Assembly: GCF_964340395.1 (NCBI RefSeq)
Contig: NC_135550.1
Coordinates: forward strand, 9,016,864 to 9,080,863
Length of the DNA stretch: 64,000 nt
Direction of reading: 5' to 3'
Origin: Glandiceps talaboti
Lineage: Eukaryota; Hemichordata; Enteropneusta; Spengelidae
Part shown: one piece after another, positions 44,860-56,420 of the stretch
Layout: each line of letters opens with the position of its first letter
Numbering within the stretch: position 1 is the stretch's first letter
Made by a program: the position numbers and the translations under genes
The notes under the pieces: model-generated
The model's input: only the letters and a program-made list of their open reading frames with translations
Database searches by the model: none
Told to the model about the DNA's origin: nothing

Positions 44860-45215
44860 GTTGTGTCACCCTGTACATTTCACAGAACAGTAAAATATAT
44901 ACTAGTATACATGGATATACATTTCCTAGCATATGGATATGATGCAAGTTTGTGCCCCATACATTTCCAAGTACAACATACTGTTATATACACAATGTGT
45001 AATGAATAGAATTTATTATGTACATTTAAACCACCCTGTACATTTCATAGTAGAGTATAATGTATATTACACGGATGTAAATTAAAAAGTACAATGCAAT
45101 ATTCATGGACGTAACTAACGCATGTAAATTGTAAAGTGCCCTGTACATTTCATAGTACAATTTTTTATACATGGACATAAATTTACATAAATTGAAAGTA
45201 ATTCAGTTACCCTTA
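44860..45215. repeat. Degenerate tandem repeat, about 130-bp unit
   Basis: CCCTGTACATTTCATAGTA, followed some 20-30 bp later by ATACATGGAC/T-ATAAATT strings, occurs at least three times (about 44870, 45033 and 45140). A related piece starts near 44955. Likely in the MLH3 3' flank. Confidence 0.6.
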
Positions 45216-45462
45216 GTATTTCATACTTTATAAATACTGGGGTATATATATTGAACAACAGCAGTATTTCTCTACAATGTTGATTTCAGGTAAATAATGC
45301 AATGTAAATGGATTGAATATCATTAGGAAACTTGTATTATTGCATGGAAAGACAGATTTCATTGGTAAAGCCATCACAATAAATGGTTTGCAAATTAATT
45401 GTGTTTGCAAGGCATAAGTATGCAGATATACGATGGACATTTTTGTCACATCAGACATCTGT

Positions 45463-45672
45463 CAATAAGATGTGTCATGTCACTCTGCCCTCACCGACCT
45501 ACTCTATGGAGTTGACTGATGTGTGAGGGCGCTCTGTCACAGTGTACCTTATAGACATCAGTCCATACAGACTGTAAGATATGTTGTGTCACTCTGCCCT
45601 CATCGGTCTGCTCTATGTAGTTGATGGATGTGTGAGGGTGCCCCATCACAGCGTGCCTCACAGACTACAGTC
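45463..45672 (+). repeat. Tandem pair of the TGAGGGCGCC palindromic repeat, copies 3 and 4
   Basis: Two neighbouring copies, each with GTGTCA(C/T)..CTCTGCCCTCA, a CTACTCTATG/CTGCTCTATG centre, TGATGTGTGAGGGCGCTCTG or TGGATGTGTGAGGGTGCCCC, and a CTTATAGAC/CTCACAGAC end. Copies 1 and 2 are in XPO5 introns. Confidence 0.7.
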
Positions 45673-45964
45673 AATACAGAACATTAGATATTATATAAAT
45701 CCAATGTGTATACATGTATTCCTGTTTTTCCCAAATTGTACTTTTTTGTGTACACACAAATACCCACTGGTAGAAAGAGGAATATCTTTCTCTTTGGTTT
45801 ATGGAGAGCACATATTATTTAGAGTACTTTCACTGCACGATGAGTCACATCTAAAGGGCTATGCCATCTCTTGCCAATATAAATCTACATAACTAACACA
45901 TTTTAATTACATATTTACATATAATACTTTGTTAAAAGTGTACTTTAGGGATTAAGATTGTGGT

Positions 45965-46350
45965 AGTTGAACATACATCTTTCCTCCCTTTATAAAGTAA
46001 TACATTGGCATTCGAAATATATGCACCCTCCTCCTTCTTAAGGAAGTAAAAAAATAAAATCGTACATTCCCCCCCCCCCCCCCTTCTGGAAGTATGAAAT
46101 TCAAATTGTACATTCCCTCCCCTGACTGAACAAATTGTTGCTTTTGGCAAAACTGCTAATCTTTCATTTGAAAGTACAAGTGTGTACAACGATGATACAA
46201 ATCTTTCAATTTACCCCACCCCCCACCCACCCACCTTCCTTTAGAAAATTGGTAATCCAAGTACACATTCCTCTTTCTGGAAGTAAATTTGAATACCTCC
46301 CACTCACATTCTTTCCGCTTTCAGAAAGTACATGATGTACAATATTGCAC
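45965..46350. repeat. Degenerate C-rich tandem repeat, MLH3 3' flank
   Basis: CTTCTGGAAGTA, AAATTG/TACA and CATTCCC pieces recur about every 60-80 bp four to five times, one unit with a run of 15 or more C. The array starts about 120 bp beyond the MLH3 stop. Confidence 0.6.
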
Positions 46351-46475
46351 GTGACATCTATTTGTAACGACAAAACTTTGTCATACTTGCAGTTTGTACT
46401 CATACTGTCCATCAACACCCCCACCCCACCCCATCCCAACTCCCATATATCCACATTCCCAAGTATATACAGTTT

Positions 46476-49400
46476 TTACTCCATGAGTTCATCCTGTTCT
46501 TCAGTTATACTGGCTTCCATCATCTCCCGTAGTCTCCACAGTTTTGGCTTTGGTTTTTCCTGTGAAATACAGCAATAGAAAAGCAGTATTATGATTTTGC
46601 AGTTTCAATCTACCATTGAATAAGTTTGTGATGAAACTCTCTGCTCTATCATTCCATTTCTGTTCAGGTCTTTGCCAAATAGATATATTATGGAATGTAA
46701 GCATTCAACAAAGACTTTATCAATGATACACATACTACCATATTGTTTTGCTAGTGTTTTCTAAAAGTCATCAGATTGAACTACCCTATAAAGTCCTGGG
46801 GAGAACTCTGCATACATGGCACAATCCACCATACCTCCCATGCAATGAAGTTAAAGACCCATGCTTCAATCCCAGGCAGTGTGACCTCTCACTGGCTTTA
46901 AGGCTTATATGGGATCGTTCTTTTGACCAACGTTTCCTATAGCTTGGTAACACCCCCCCCCCCCCCCCATTTAATCCTAATTTGACACTGGCCTTTACAT
47001 GTATCAGCATTTTCAACTGTAGAGATTGACTGTGTCTCAAAGTCAATGAAGTTTCAAAAATCGAACCACTTACAAGAATCCACACGACGACCTTTACGTT
47101 TACAGGCACTTACCTTCGTTTCTAGCTGTTTTTCAAGTATCTTCAGGTCTATAATGGGCATCAATGATGGTCTGCCATGAGCACATTGAAAGGGTAGATC
47201 ACATAGAGATAAGGACTTGATGAGAGATAAACACTCACGGTGCTGGAGTGGGTCACCAAATTTGATAGCGCCTAGGAGATGAACATCAAAACAAACATGT
47301 TATGGTGTTAGATCAAGAATTAGGACAACAAAGTGCAGACTTTACAAAATAGCGATGCTTGTAGCTGTCCGAGTTGTCAGTGACTACAAAATACAAGTTT
47401 GAAGAGCTCCTTACGAAACACACCCAGTCCTGTCATAGACTAGTCACACTGAACACAATGTCCTGGGCATGTACCTCGACTTGTTTTCCCTATACACCGC
47501 AAGAAACAATGACATCAACATTTTTACTTTGAACTGACGTTTGAAATACTTGTTGAAGTATACTCAGCAATTGAACACAATCACAATCAACAATGGGTGC
47601 TACAAGTTTGATCTTTTTCTCCATGTGATCACTTTAGAAATGTTCCTATGTCACTAAGGCTTCTAGTCTTACACCTTCCTGTGATAACACTCCATTGCTA
47701 TGCTACCTGTGATGGCCACAAATTATTCACAGACTTGCTCAGTGATAGAAACCCTTAAAGGCTCAGTCACATTTAGGTGTAAAAAACAGTTGTCTGACAG
47801 GGATAGCGGTAGAAAAAAATTGATTCAGAACAAAAGAATGATCCTATGTAATCCTTATGGCTCCTTTGATATTAACATAACACTCAACATCAGACCATGG
47901 AACAGAACCTGTTACAAACAAGGAAAGTAAACACTTCAATTGGCACAGCATGTTGGAACAGAAGAGGCTTGTATTACATTTCATGGGTTGATAAGAACAG
48001 TGTTTTATGGCCTTTTTATGAGTGCATGAAATGCCAGGGAAACTTCTAATTTGTTTTGTGAACATGAACTATTATGTAAAGAGACCATACAGCTGTTCTT
48101 ATCAAATGATGAAATGTAATATAAGTCTCTGTACTGCCAACATGCTGTGCCAAGAGTTCTTTATCCAATTCAGTTGTTTACTTTCCCTGTTAGTAACAGG
48201 TTCCTTTCATCCACAGTCTGATGTCAGCAGTTGTACAAGAGACTGGGATTGAAACCTTGGCCTTTAAAAAGTAGATAACGTTTTCATTATCAGAACTACC
48301 GGTACATGTGACTTGTGCTTACCATGACAAGCTTGTGAGTTGAGTACTTTAGTCAGAGTTCTAGGCAGTACAGCACACACACCTGACGTCTGCTGCAGTA
48401 GATCAATGTGTTCCTTGAGAAGAGCCTGAAAAAAAAAGAACATTAAAATAAATAACAATGTCCCAAATACAACCTATGCTAATAATGAACTGAATATCAT
48501 TTTTCAACCAATATGAATCCAATCATGACAATGGAAAGACTTGATATGAAACCCTAACCAAAGGCTCAGTTTTAACTACCCAAATCCTGGCCATCCCCAC
48601 CCCATCTCATCCCAAGTGCATAGACTTTTATTTGACTTGACTAATACTTAGTTTATCACTCTTACCTCCACAGGTTGTCTGCCTCTCTTCAATTCATTGG
48701 CTTTCATTCCCATCAAATACTGTATACTGAGTGTACTCAATTTTAACACCCAGCCACACACACCCCCCCACCCCATCCCCACTCCCACCCCACCCAACCC
48801 CACCCCATATGCAGAAATTTGTACTTGACTTGACTAATACTAAGTTTATCCATAGCCGTTGGCATCTATGGTTTATCACTCTTACCTCCACAATGGAAAG
48901 AACAACAGGTTGTCTGCCTCTCCTCAATTCGTTGGCTTCCCTTTCCACCAGACATGCAGGCAGTGAACTGATCTCAATACCACTGCCACCATCATCATCA
49001 TCATCATCATTACAGACATCAAAGTTGATTCCAAGTCTATTCACACTACTCTGGAAGGCTTCCAGTACACGTATTTCTCCAGCTGATAATGAAATCTTTA
49101 CTGGTGGCGTCACAATGGAGGATTTGATCTGTGATTTGCTGATGCCTGCATCATTCGTGCTGTTTTCAAATACATCTGAAAGTGATGATAAGACATATAC
49201 TATGATGGCTTTCTGACAACTAAATGCTCAGTCTAAAAACACTACACACACATACATGTGTGAGATGGCAAAGAGAAACGACAGCCTTTAATAAGCATAT
49301 TAGTTCTGCAGTTCAAAAATATTTTTAACTCAAAAATTTGGAATCGATTCTAGTGAAATGATATACAATTTCTTCAAAACAGCAATTATAAATAATAATA

Positions 49401-52400
49401 TGACCTCCTCAGAAACTTCGCCTATGCAGTTGTCAAATATCACTCATCATCATATTATTCACATATTTGTTTTTATTTAGAATCTGAAATTCATTACAAT
49501 GACTGATAACACCTACTTTGTGTGAGTTGTTCTAGTCTAACTCTTTCATGTGCTGCATGTTGGTCAATGAGTACCAGCAGGTTTGCCTGTGAGGACTGGT
49601 CACAGTCTAGTAAACATGCTATGAACTTGTCATCGGCCTGGCCTAAAACCTAGAACAGTTCACAACCATAGTATTAGCAGTGATACAGTTATAGAAGACA
49701 GGTGAGTCATCAAAATGGGAGTAAAGAGAGTCTTGTATGCATTGTTAGCTTCAAGTATATTTTAAAATCTAGAGATGAGTTTATAAAGACGTGTAAACCT
49801 TTTTTATAAGTATGTAAATATGACTGGTCATGTTGCATCAAGGCAACAGCTTCAGACACAGACACAGAGCAGAATCTGGTAGGCTAAAATTAATTGTCAG
49901 TTATCTAGGCACTACTTACCAAAGGTGAACTATTTTCAAAAATACACTGTGAGTTACTAATATTAGTAAGCAATCTACATGAATGTCATTTTTACTGGTA
50001 GTACTGATGGAAGTGTTGGTAAATTAGTAGCCATGTTTCACATGGCACGACTAAATTTATAACCTCAGCTAGCCAAAACAGCAGTATGAATATGTTCATA
50101 AAATGTCAATCACCTAGAATTATGCAATTCTGCACTTCTAGACCAGTATGGCACACACAAGTTTACAGATATTCTGAATGTTTTCATCTGTGCGTTAACT
50201 CATTTCTGCAAAGGAGTGACAAGATCCATATATATACCTGTATGGTATCCAACATGTCCTTGGTAAACTTGTACTGGTTAATCGTACCACGGATTTGAAC
50301 AGCTCCTCTACTGAATGGCTGGTTTGCTGTGTTAGCATCTAGTATACTCGTCTCTGGTACACTAAACATTGGGTTCTGCCAATCTTGGAAAATCTCCTCC
50401 ATTTTGCCAGCATTCTCTAGAAGAAGTACATGTGCAATGATAAGTTAAACATTTTGACAAAAACAGTACCACTAAGGAAGGTGTGGTTCATCAAACATAA
50501 TGCCATTAATGGCCTATAATAATGTTTAACATACAAATTATTTCAGAAAATATAAGACTAAAATCTAGATTAGTGAATATTTATTTATTTTGTACACAGT
50601 CCCTGTATCATGGCGACTGTGGTTTGTATTACATAAATGACCCATGTTTAGTGTGGGAGACTTTCTTACAATACAAGCCTTGAACCAGATACCCAGGAAA
50701 TGAACACTGGGATTTAAGCCCTCTAGTGACAAATATGAGAGAATATTCTAATACAGTATTATCAACATACAGCTTCCTTATACATGTAGTTCACATCTAA
50801 ATCAACTCTGTAATGTTATGTTTCTCATCATTTTCACCTTTTTGTCCACATAACGTCCATATTTATTTCACCATTTTTCTCTTAAAAACTGGAAAACTTC
50901 ACATTCTCTGAGACAAAACAACAATTTCAAGCACTCACCATCGGCTTCATATCGTTTGTCATTCCTCCACTTAGATGCGACATCATCACTTTGAGACTCA
51001 ACGTGTTCCTCCCACATATGACTAACATACGACTTTTCTCTGATTTCCCTACTACTACCACCTTCCATGACTTCATCTTCTGACTTAGTCTGGCTGTCTT
51101 TCCATTTCTTTGGTAGGAATGGAGTTGCACCGTGTGATAGGTATGGATGTACCCTGTGTGCATCATCTACAAAACACAAAGTAAAGAATTATTCAAAATA
51201 CAGAATTTGTAAATTATTACATTTGTACTCTCAACATCAACTGATCATCGTAAACCACATTCTCTTTTACGGCACCATCCAAGACGCAGGTAATTTCAGT
51301 ATGTGACGTTTATCGATGCGAACGACCACGTTATATCAAGCTGTAGAGTAGAAATAACAGCTCTGGTTTTCGCAGAAATAACAGCTCTGGTTTGAAGAAT
51401 GTATCAACTATGTCTATCACAAAGTTAACTTCAATTTTGGAATCTCAAAAATTCATCACTTTTGCTCTTGCATTGATTTGTCATGACTCTTTTTTTAGTC
51501 AACTTTACCATTACATTATTTTTTTGTTAATAATGATCATTACACCATAATGAACATACCATAAAAGGTTTGCAAAGCAAGTGATAAATCAATTCTGTCA
51601 TAACATCCATGAACATAAAATCACTGTATTTTCTTTCATCCTATGTGTCACAAACTGCAAAGTTTTGACAATATTTATTCTCACCTGGTTTATTCATAGA
51701 TGTACAAATAGAACTACTGGCACCAGTCTCTGTCCAAATATCCTCCTTCCACTGTAGCTCCTCTTTTGACGGTTCCTCAAATCTGGTCTCGCCAGTTTTC
51801 AAGTAAATATATAACATTCTTCCAAGTCGATCATCAAACTTGGAGATCCAATTATTCCCTAATTCTTGCACGCTAGATACAGCAGCACTGTCATCAGAAT
51901 TGCTCTGTTCATTAGTATTCTGTGATGTGTTTATACAATTTGTTTGTTCACTCAAAGTTTCAAGTTCATTGTCATCAGTATTGTTGTCAGCTGTGTTTGG
52001 AGAATCCACTGACTCTATCTTGTCAGTATTCTGTACATTAGGATCATCTAAACTTTCATCTGCAATTTTAGCATTAGTCTTTGTTTCTACATGCATTTCC
52101 TCATCTTCAAATTTTTGGGTCAACACCTCTTCTTCAGTTGTATCATAACAATCTCCTGTCTCTGCTGTATCCTGACAAAATGATGCTTTCAGGGGCAAGT
52201 CAACTTGACCAGCTGTAATTTCAGATTCTGGACATTCCATCATACTTACATTACTTGACCTAACAACACAGTCATCTAGTTCCACACAGTTACCTGTGGC
52301 ATTATCTTTCATGACACTCTCTGTTTCCTGTATGTTCTCATCACACTGTAAGACTTCACATGATATCGTAGTATCCCCAACTGACCTCTGCGACATCTCT

Positions 52401-55237
52401 CCAGTTTTGCCACAAGTTGATGTTTGATGCTCTGTAACTTCATTTTCTTGAAGCTGAGTCAATGTAGTTCCAAATGTAATGATTTGCTTCATGGGTTCCA
52501 CTGCACTATCATCAGTTCTCTTATTTTCTCCTGCACTCAAACACACACTACTATCAGCAGTTTGAAGGAAACTTTCAGTCGTGGCAAATTTTTTCCTTGC
52601 TGGTTCATCACAAGTCGGTGCAATACTCCTCCGTGTAGAAGAGCTAGCAGACTGTTTGATTGGATATGATTCACTGTCCGACTTCTTTTTCATAGCAATT
52701 TTCTGGCTCAGTTTGCCAAGCACTACTTTACTTCTCTTCACAGTTTGGATACTGGGTAAACTCTGAATAGTTGGTACACTAATTTGTTCATGTTCCATGT
52801 CCTCTGTAACTCTTGACGACTTTTCAGACAAGCTTTTCTTCTGCTGTGTGGAGTCATTCCTCAAAGATGTTATTATTCCTTCATTAAGATCATGAATTTC
52901 TTTTCTCTTAGATTGTCTCATGTCTTTCTGAAGCTGTTCATTTGTATTTTGCTTTAGGGTTGTCTCCAGCGAAAGATCCTCTGATTTAGCTTGTGGGAAC
53001 TTTGACCTGAGACCCAGACCGAAAGAAGAACCCAACATGATAGGCTTGCGAGTTGTAAATTGACTGACAGCAGCTGACGTAGATGCATGTCCTACACTGG
53101 GCACAACAGACTTGGTGCTTGACAAGTTATTTCTGAAAGCAGACAGACTAATTTCAGTTTTGCTAGCATCACCTTTGTCTACATTTATCATTGCACTGCT
53201 ACTAGTACTATTCACAGTTCTTTTGAATTGCTGCAATGAGTTTGCATAATTCTTCAATGCTACCTGTCGATGAGTTGCTGATCTCTCGGTGGCAGATTTC
53301 TGCTGAGCATTCTTCAACTTGTCATACAACACTTTCATAGATGAAGTTGTTTCAATATTTCTCAGCTGAGACCGACTATGAATTGGTGCGCTATCAACTT
53401 TAGTCTTCGTCTCCTGCAACAATTCAGTAGCTTTGCACGATAGCATAGATCCCTGCTCTTTTGATTTGCTAGCTAAATCTAGAGTTTCTTCTGTACAAGA
53501 TTTTGGCGTGAGAGCATCTTGCACATCATCATCAATGTTGCTTGTCTGGATTGAATTTCCAGTGTCATTTGATTCTGATACAGTTTTACTTCTGAGTATT
53601 TCACCATCAAAATTACTGTTGTTGCCTACACTATCTCTTTCAACCTCCCTGACTTGTATTACTGTTGTATCATCATCATTATCATGGCTAACTGAACAGT
53701 CATTCATCATATCATCTTTCACACTTGTCAATCCAACATCTTTATTGCACTCAGTACTCCCTGCCTCTTCTTTATCCTTGCTGCCTTTATCTATTAAATC
53801 ATCCTGGTTGCCATCACCTTCATTTCTCATCAAGTCATCATTTTTTTGACTTTCAGAATTTTTGTTGTCATTATTCATGTCACTGTGACGTCTCTTGGCT
53901 GGCAATGACTGTAAAATGTTGGTATAGTTCAAAGTTGAAATACCGTCGCCGTATTTCTCTGTACACGCACTGTCACGGGCAAACATGCTGAAATTATACT
54001 TGGATTGCTGTTCTTCTTGGGACAGATTTTCATGGTCACCCTCAACATTGTCTTGTTCACTGACATCAACAGTGTTTTCTTCATCACTTAGCAGAGCCTC
54101 CAGTTCTGCTAGATCTGTGGGCATGTCAACTTTCATCGTCAAGTTCTCTTTCTTCAGAAACTCAAGGATCAAATTTTCCATGCAGAGTAGAGCACCATCC
54201 CAATCTCTGAACTCAACCAGGGTCTTGGCAGGTTCAAGACAGATGTCATATTCTGATAGCGGGCACTGAATATCAAGTACAAACATTGCATGCAAGTCTG
54301 AGTACCTCGGAGAGTTTGTGAACTCAGCAACCCCTGATCCTGATTCTCTTGCTCTTGGTGACACGCTGTTATTGAAAGCTGCTTTGCTCTTCACAATAAT
54401 TGACTTAGACAGCAACAAATTTGCCAACTTGTGAAGTTTTGTTTTCAGGATGAGCCTACCATTTATGTAAATAAACTGTATGTTTTTGTTGATGTGCCCC
54501 TCCGTACCTATATACCCTGTTATTTTGAATGTATCATGGCTGTAACATGCCTCCTTCATCACCTTTGCTTTAGCCATACCAAAGATCTGTCCTAAAGTTC
54601 CGAGCACCGACGTTGATTTTCGTGTCTGTAAAGCTTTGACTCCGGTGTAGTCATTCCTCAAGGTGAAAGAAACTGACGGTTGCATCAATGCAATACTTTC
54701 GATGCAGTGACGCGATCTCTCAAATTCTAGTGCAGGCACCATTGTTTTCCTTCTGACTGGTAGATTGAAAAAGAAGTCATGTACAGTAATAGTAGTTCCT
54801 GTACTTGGTCTTGGTTGCTTGGCTTCAAACACGTCTAAGGGTTTGCCATTCTTGAAAAGTTTACAAAAAGTCACATCACAAGACTTAGTCTTGGATACAA
54901 TTTCAAAGACTCCAGTGACATCCCTAATACTTGCGAGAGCCTCACCACGAAACCCGTAATACCTCAAGTTGTCCAAGTCTTGTACACTGTGACATTTGCT
55001 AGTTGCGTATCTCTCGCCAATAATCTGCATCTGATTCCTGTTGATACCACTGCCGTTGTCTACAACCTGAACCTTGTGACTTGGAACATCCACTCTTACT
55101 GCTATGCATGTAGCACCCGCATCAATACTGTTCAGCACAAGTTCTTCAATGCACTGTGTCAGACTAGTGATGGCAATACCTGATCTCAGATGAGACCGAA
55201 CCTCTTCGGACAAGCGCATGATTGTTGCTGTTTCCAT
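46476..55237 (-). CDS. MLH3: DNA mismatch-repair / meiotic MutL homologue MLH3, complete, 8 coding exons
   Basis: Minus-strand exons: 55237-51685, 51166-50939, 50416-50238, 49649-49517, 49175-48886, 48425-48323, 47271-47114, 46559-46476. Total 4728 nt, 1575 aa (human 1453). All joints are GT-AG and in phase. The N-terminal GHKL ATPase has [12 protein letters not shown] (31-42), DNGSGI (60-65) and YGFRGEA (94-100). The middle, about residues 400-1150, is long, Ser/Asp/Glu-rich and unconserved, as in the family. The C-terminal endonuclease has [12 protein letters not shown] (1349-1360, matching DQHA(X)2E(X)4E), QACHGAIKF and CAHGRPS (1525-1531), so the metal site looks intact. MLH3 pairs with MLH1; the heterodimer nicks DNA in mismatch repair and resolves meiotic crossover intermediates in the nucleus. 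One 3.5-kb exon carries the N-terminal two thirds, as in human. An acceptor (TTTATCAG) lies just 11 nt before the ATG, so an untranslated exon should exist upstream. Confidence 0.97.
47884..48235. mobile_element. Palindromic MITE family F1, copy 3 (MLH3 intron 6)
   Basis: CTGTTACAAACAAGGAAAGT at the left and ACTTTCCCTGTTAGTAACAG at the right are inverted. The inner GGCTTGTATTACATTTCATG and AAGAACAG also match copies 1 and 2. The right end continues with AGTCTGATGTCAGCAGTTGT, the inverted form of the left end of copy 2, which sets the outer border of the family. Confidence 0.85.
48580..48735 (-). pseudogene. Partial duplicate of the 3' end of MLH3 exon 5 with its donor
   Basis: This block repeats 48786-48950: the C-rich stretch, TTGACTTGACTAATACT, TTTATCACTCTTACCTCCAC and AGGTTGTCTGCCTCTC are shared in order. 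On the minus strand the copy reads [12 protein letters not shown] and still ends with GAG|GTAAGAG, the exon 5 donor, in frame. An internal stretch of exon sequence is missing, and no good acceptor precedes it. It is probably a dead exon copy left by a local tandem duplication of about 200 bp inside MLH3 intron 5. Confidence 0.8.
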
Positions 55238-55292
55238 GGTGATGACTTCTGATAAATAAGGAGACAGTGGAAACTTATTCAGTGGTTAATCC

Positions 55293-55672
55293 AAGTTAGC
55301 CTGTTTATATTCTGGTCTGTGATTTTGCTTCGCTACCTCTCTAACCACTTGTCCTAATTCTTGTATTAAGCTGTTACAATTTCAAATTGTAATACTACGA
55401 TTTGAAAATATTCCCATCAGCTGATTAGTTGCTGTAGGTGGTGATTACTGCTCGATTATTCATATGAAGTCATTGGGTAAATGAACATACACATACAGAA
55501 CTTTGACAAACAGACACCTCTACACATGTATGCAATAATTTACATGTAATTATGTAAATGAAATGTTATGATAATAACTTTTGAAGGATGTGGCTAAACT
55601 AGCAACTTGATACAAGAAGCAGTTAGTGAGACAGCGAAGCAAAATCACAAACCAAAATGTAGACAGACTAAT
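55293..55672. mobile_element. Foldback element upstream of MLH3
   Basis: The arms of about 75 bp (55293-55370 and 55600-55672) are inverted copies sharing TTTGTGATTTTGCTTCGCT-like sequence, TTAGCCTGTTTATATTCTGG / AATGTAGACAGACTAATT and TTCTTGTAT. The middle is 230 bp of AT-rich sequence. It lies in the presumed 5' UTR intron of MLH3, starting about 45 bp before its acceptor. Confidence 0.65.
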
Positions 55673-55831
55673 TACAAATGTGACTAAAACACAACACTGC
55701 ACTGGGCCATGGAGCGGAGGGGCAAAGCGCCTCCACTATCTACATCGTGTGTATGTCTCGTGTATGTACTGTCCGGACAACACATCTACAACATACACGT
55801 ATACACATGATTAATACACTGTAACACAACC

Positions 55832-56035
55832 CTATCCATTTTCGAAAGTCTGGGAAGCCCTAGGAGTTGGTTTTACAATAAATAGTACACGGAAAATAAT
55901 ATTTTGCGGTTGACAGAGTGAGTGGGGTGAAATTGGAATGGCAGCATTCCTATAGTATAACAATACCGAGAATGCAAGTTGCAACATCAGCAAAATAAAA
56001 AGTAGTCGATGGCGCCAAGAACGTTGCGAATTCAC
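55832..56035 (-). other. Weak candidate small membrane-protein ORF
   Basis: A 67-codon frame whose N-terminus (RHRLLFILLMLQLAFSVLLY) looks like a signal anchor. It has no homologue I know and no splice support, and it lies in the presumed MLH3 5' intron. Likely chance; recorded because the hydrophobic stretch is sharp. Confidence 0.15.
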
Positions 56036-56273
56036 ACAGCTAGCCAGCTACAGGTAGTCCTCGCTGGAGATAGAGGATCAAGGATAAAGGGCTCAGTCTA
56101 ACAGAGAATGGCGTACAATATTAAAATGCGTAATCGTAGTCATCACGTCGAGTCAGACGTACAAATGTAATGATTGTGCGTATAGCGTATGATGATAATG
56201 ATGATGGAGCGCGCGAGCGTGCGTTCGGTCAGCAATCGTGGTATTGTATAGTACTTGAATGTAATAAACTGAC

Positions 56274-56400
56274 CTTATTATATCTCCAAACAAACCGTTC
56301 TTATCATCCAGCCATTTGGTACCTTCATTTTATGGCAAAACAATAAAAAACAACGAGTCGAACAGTACGTCCCTGCATTTCGCGCCGCCATTTTAATTTA
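56274..56400 (-). promoter_or_regulatory. Probable MLH3 untranslated first exon and start region (YY1-type motif)
   Basis: On the minus strand AAAATGGCGGCGCG (about 56399-56386) matches the YY1 element often found at or just after housekeeping transcription starts, in its usual orientation. It is followed by 110 bp ending in AATAAG|GTCAGT, a plausible donor (exon end 56274). That could splice to the acceptor 11 nt before the MLH3 ATG, giving a non-coding exon 1. Human MLH3 also has a non-coding first exon. If the start lies upstream, the ATG in the motif would open a uORF of about 35 codons. Confidence 0.45.
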
Positions 56401-56410
56401 AAAGGACAAT

Positions 56411-56420
56411 TCTCGCGAGA
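56411..56420. promoter_or_regulatory. TCTCGCGAGA palindromic core-promoter motif
   Basis: An exact TCTCGCGAGA lies 12 bp beyond the YY1-like motif. This palindrome is a known promoter element of many TATA-less, often bidirectional, housekeeping genes. It is well placed to serve MLH3 (minus) and possibly a plus-strand transcript leading to ZC2HC1C. Confidence 0.55.

Larger units (their letters stand above)
41980..46475. other. Convergent intergenic region between XPO5 and MLH3
   Basis: The two genes point at each other, so this holds both 3' ends. It is AT-rich with dispersed repeats (42130-42300), two similar 50-60-bp blocks with CATAGTATAT and ATGCGTA at about 43670-43790, and tandem blocks at 44860-45215, 45463-45672 and 45965-46350. 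I see no further gene. Confidence 0.55.

Noticed and set aside
53433-54269. Serine/leucine-rich plus ORFs opposite MLH3
   Set aside because: Antisense shadows of the large MLH3 exon; no independent support.
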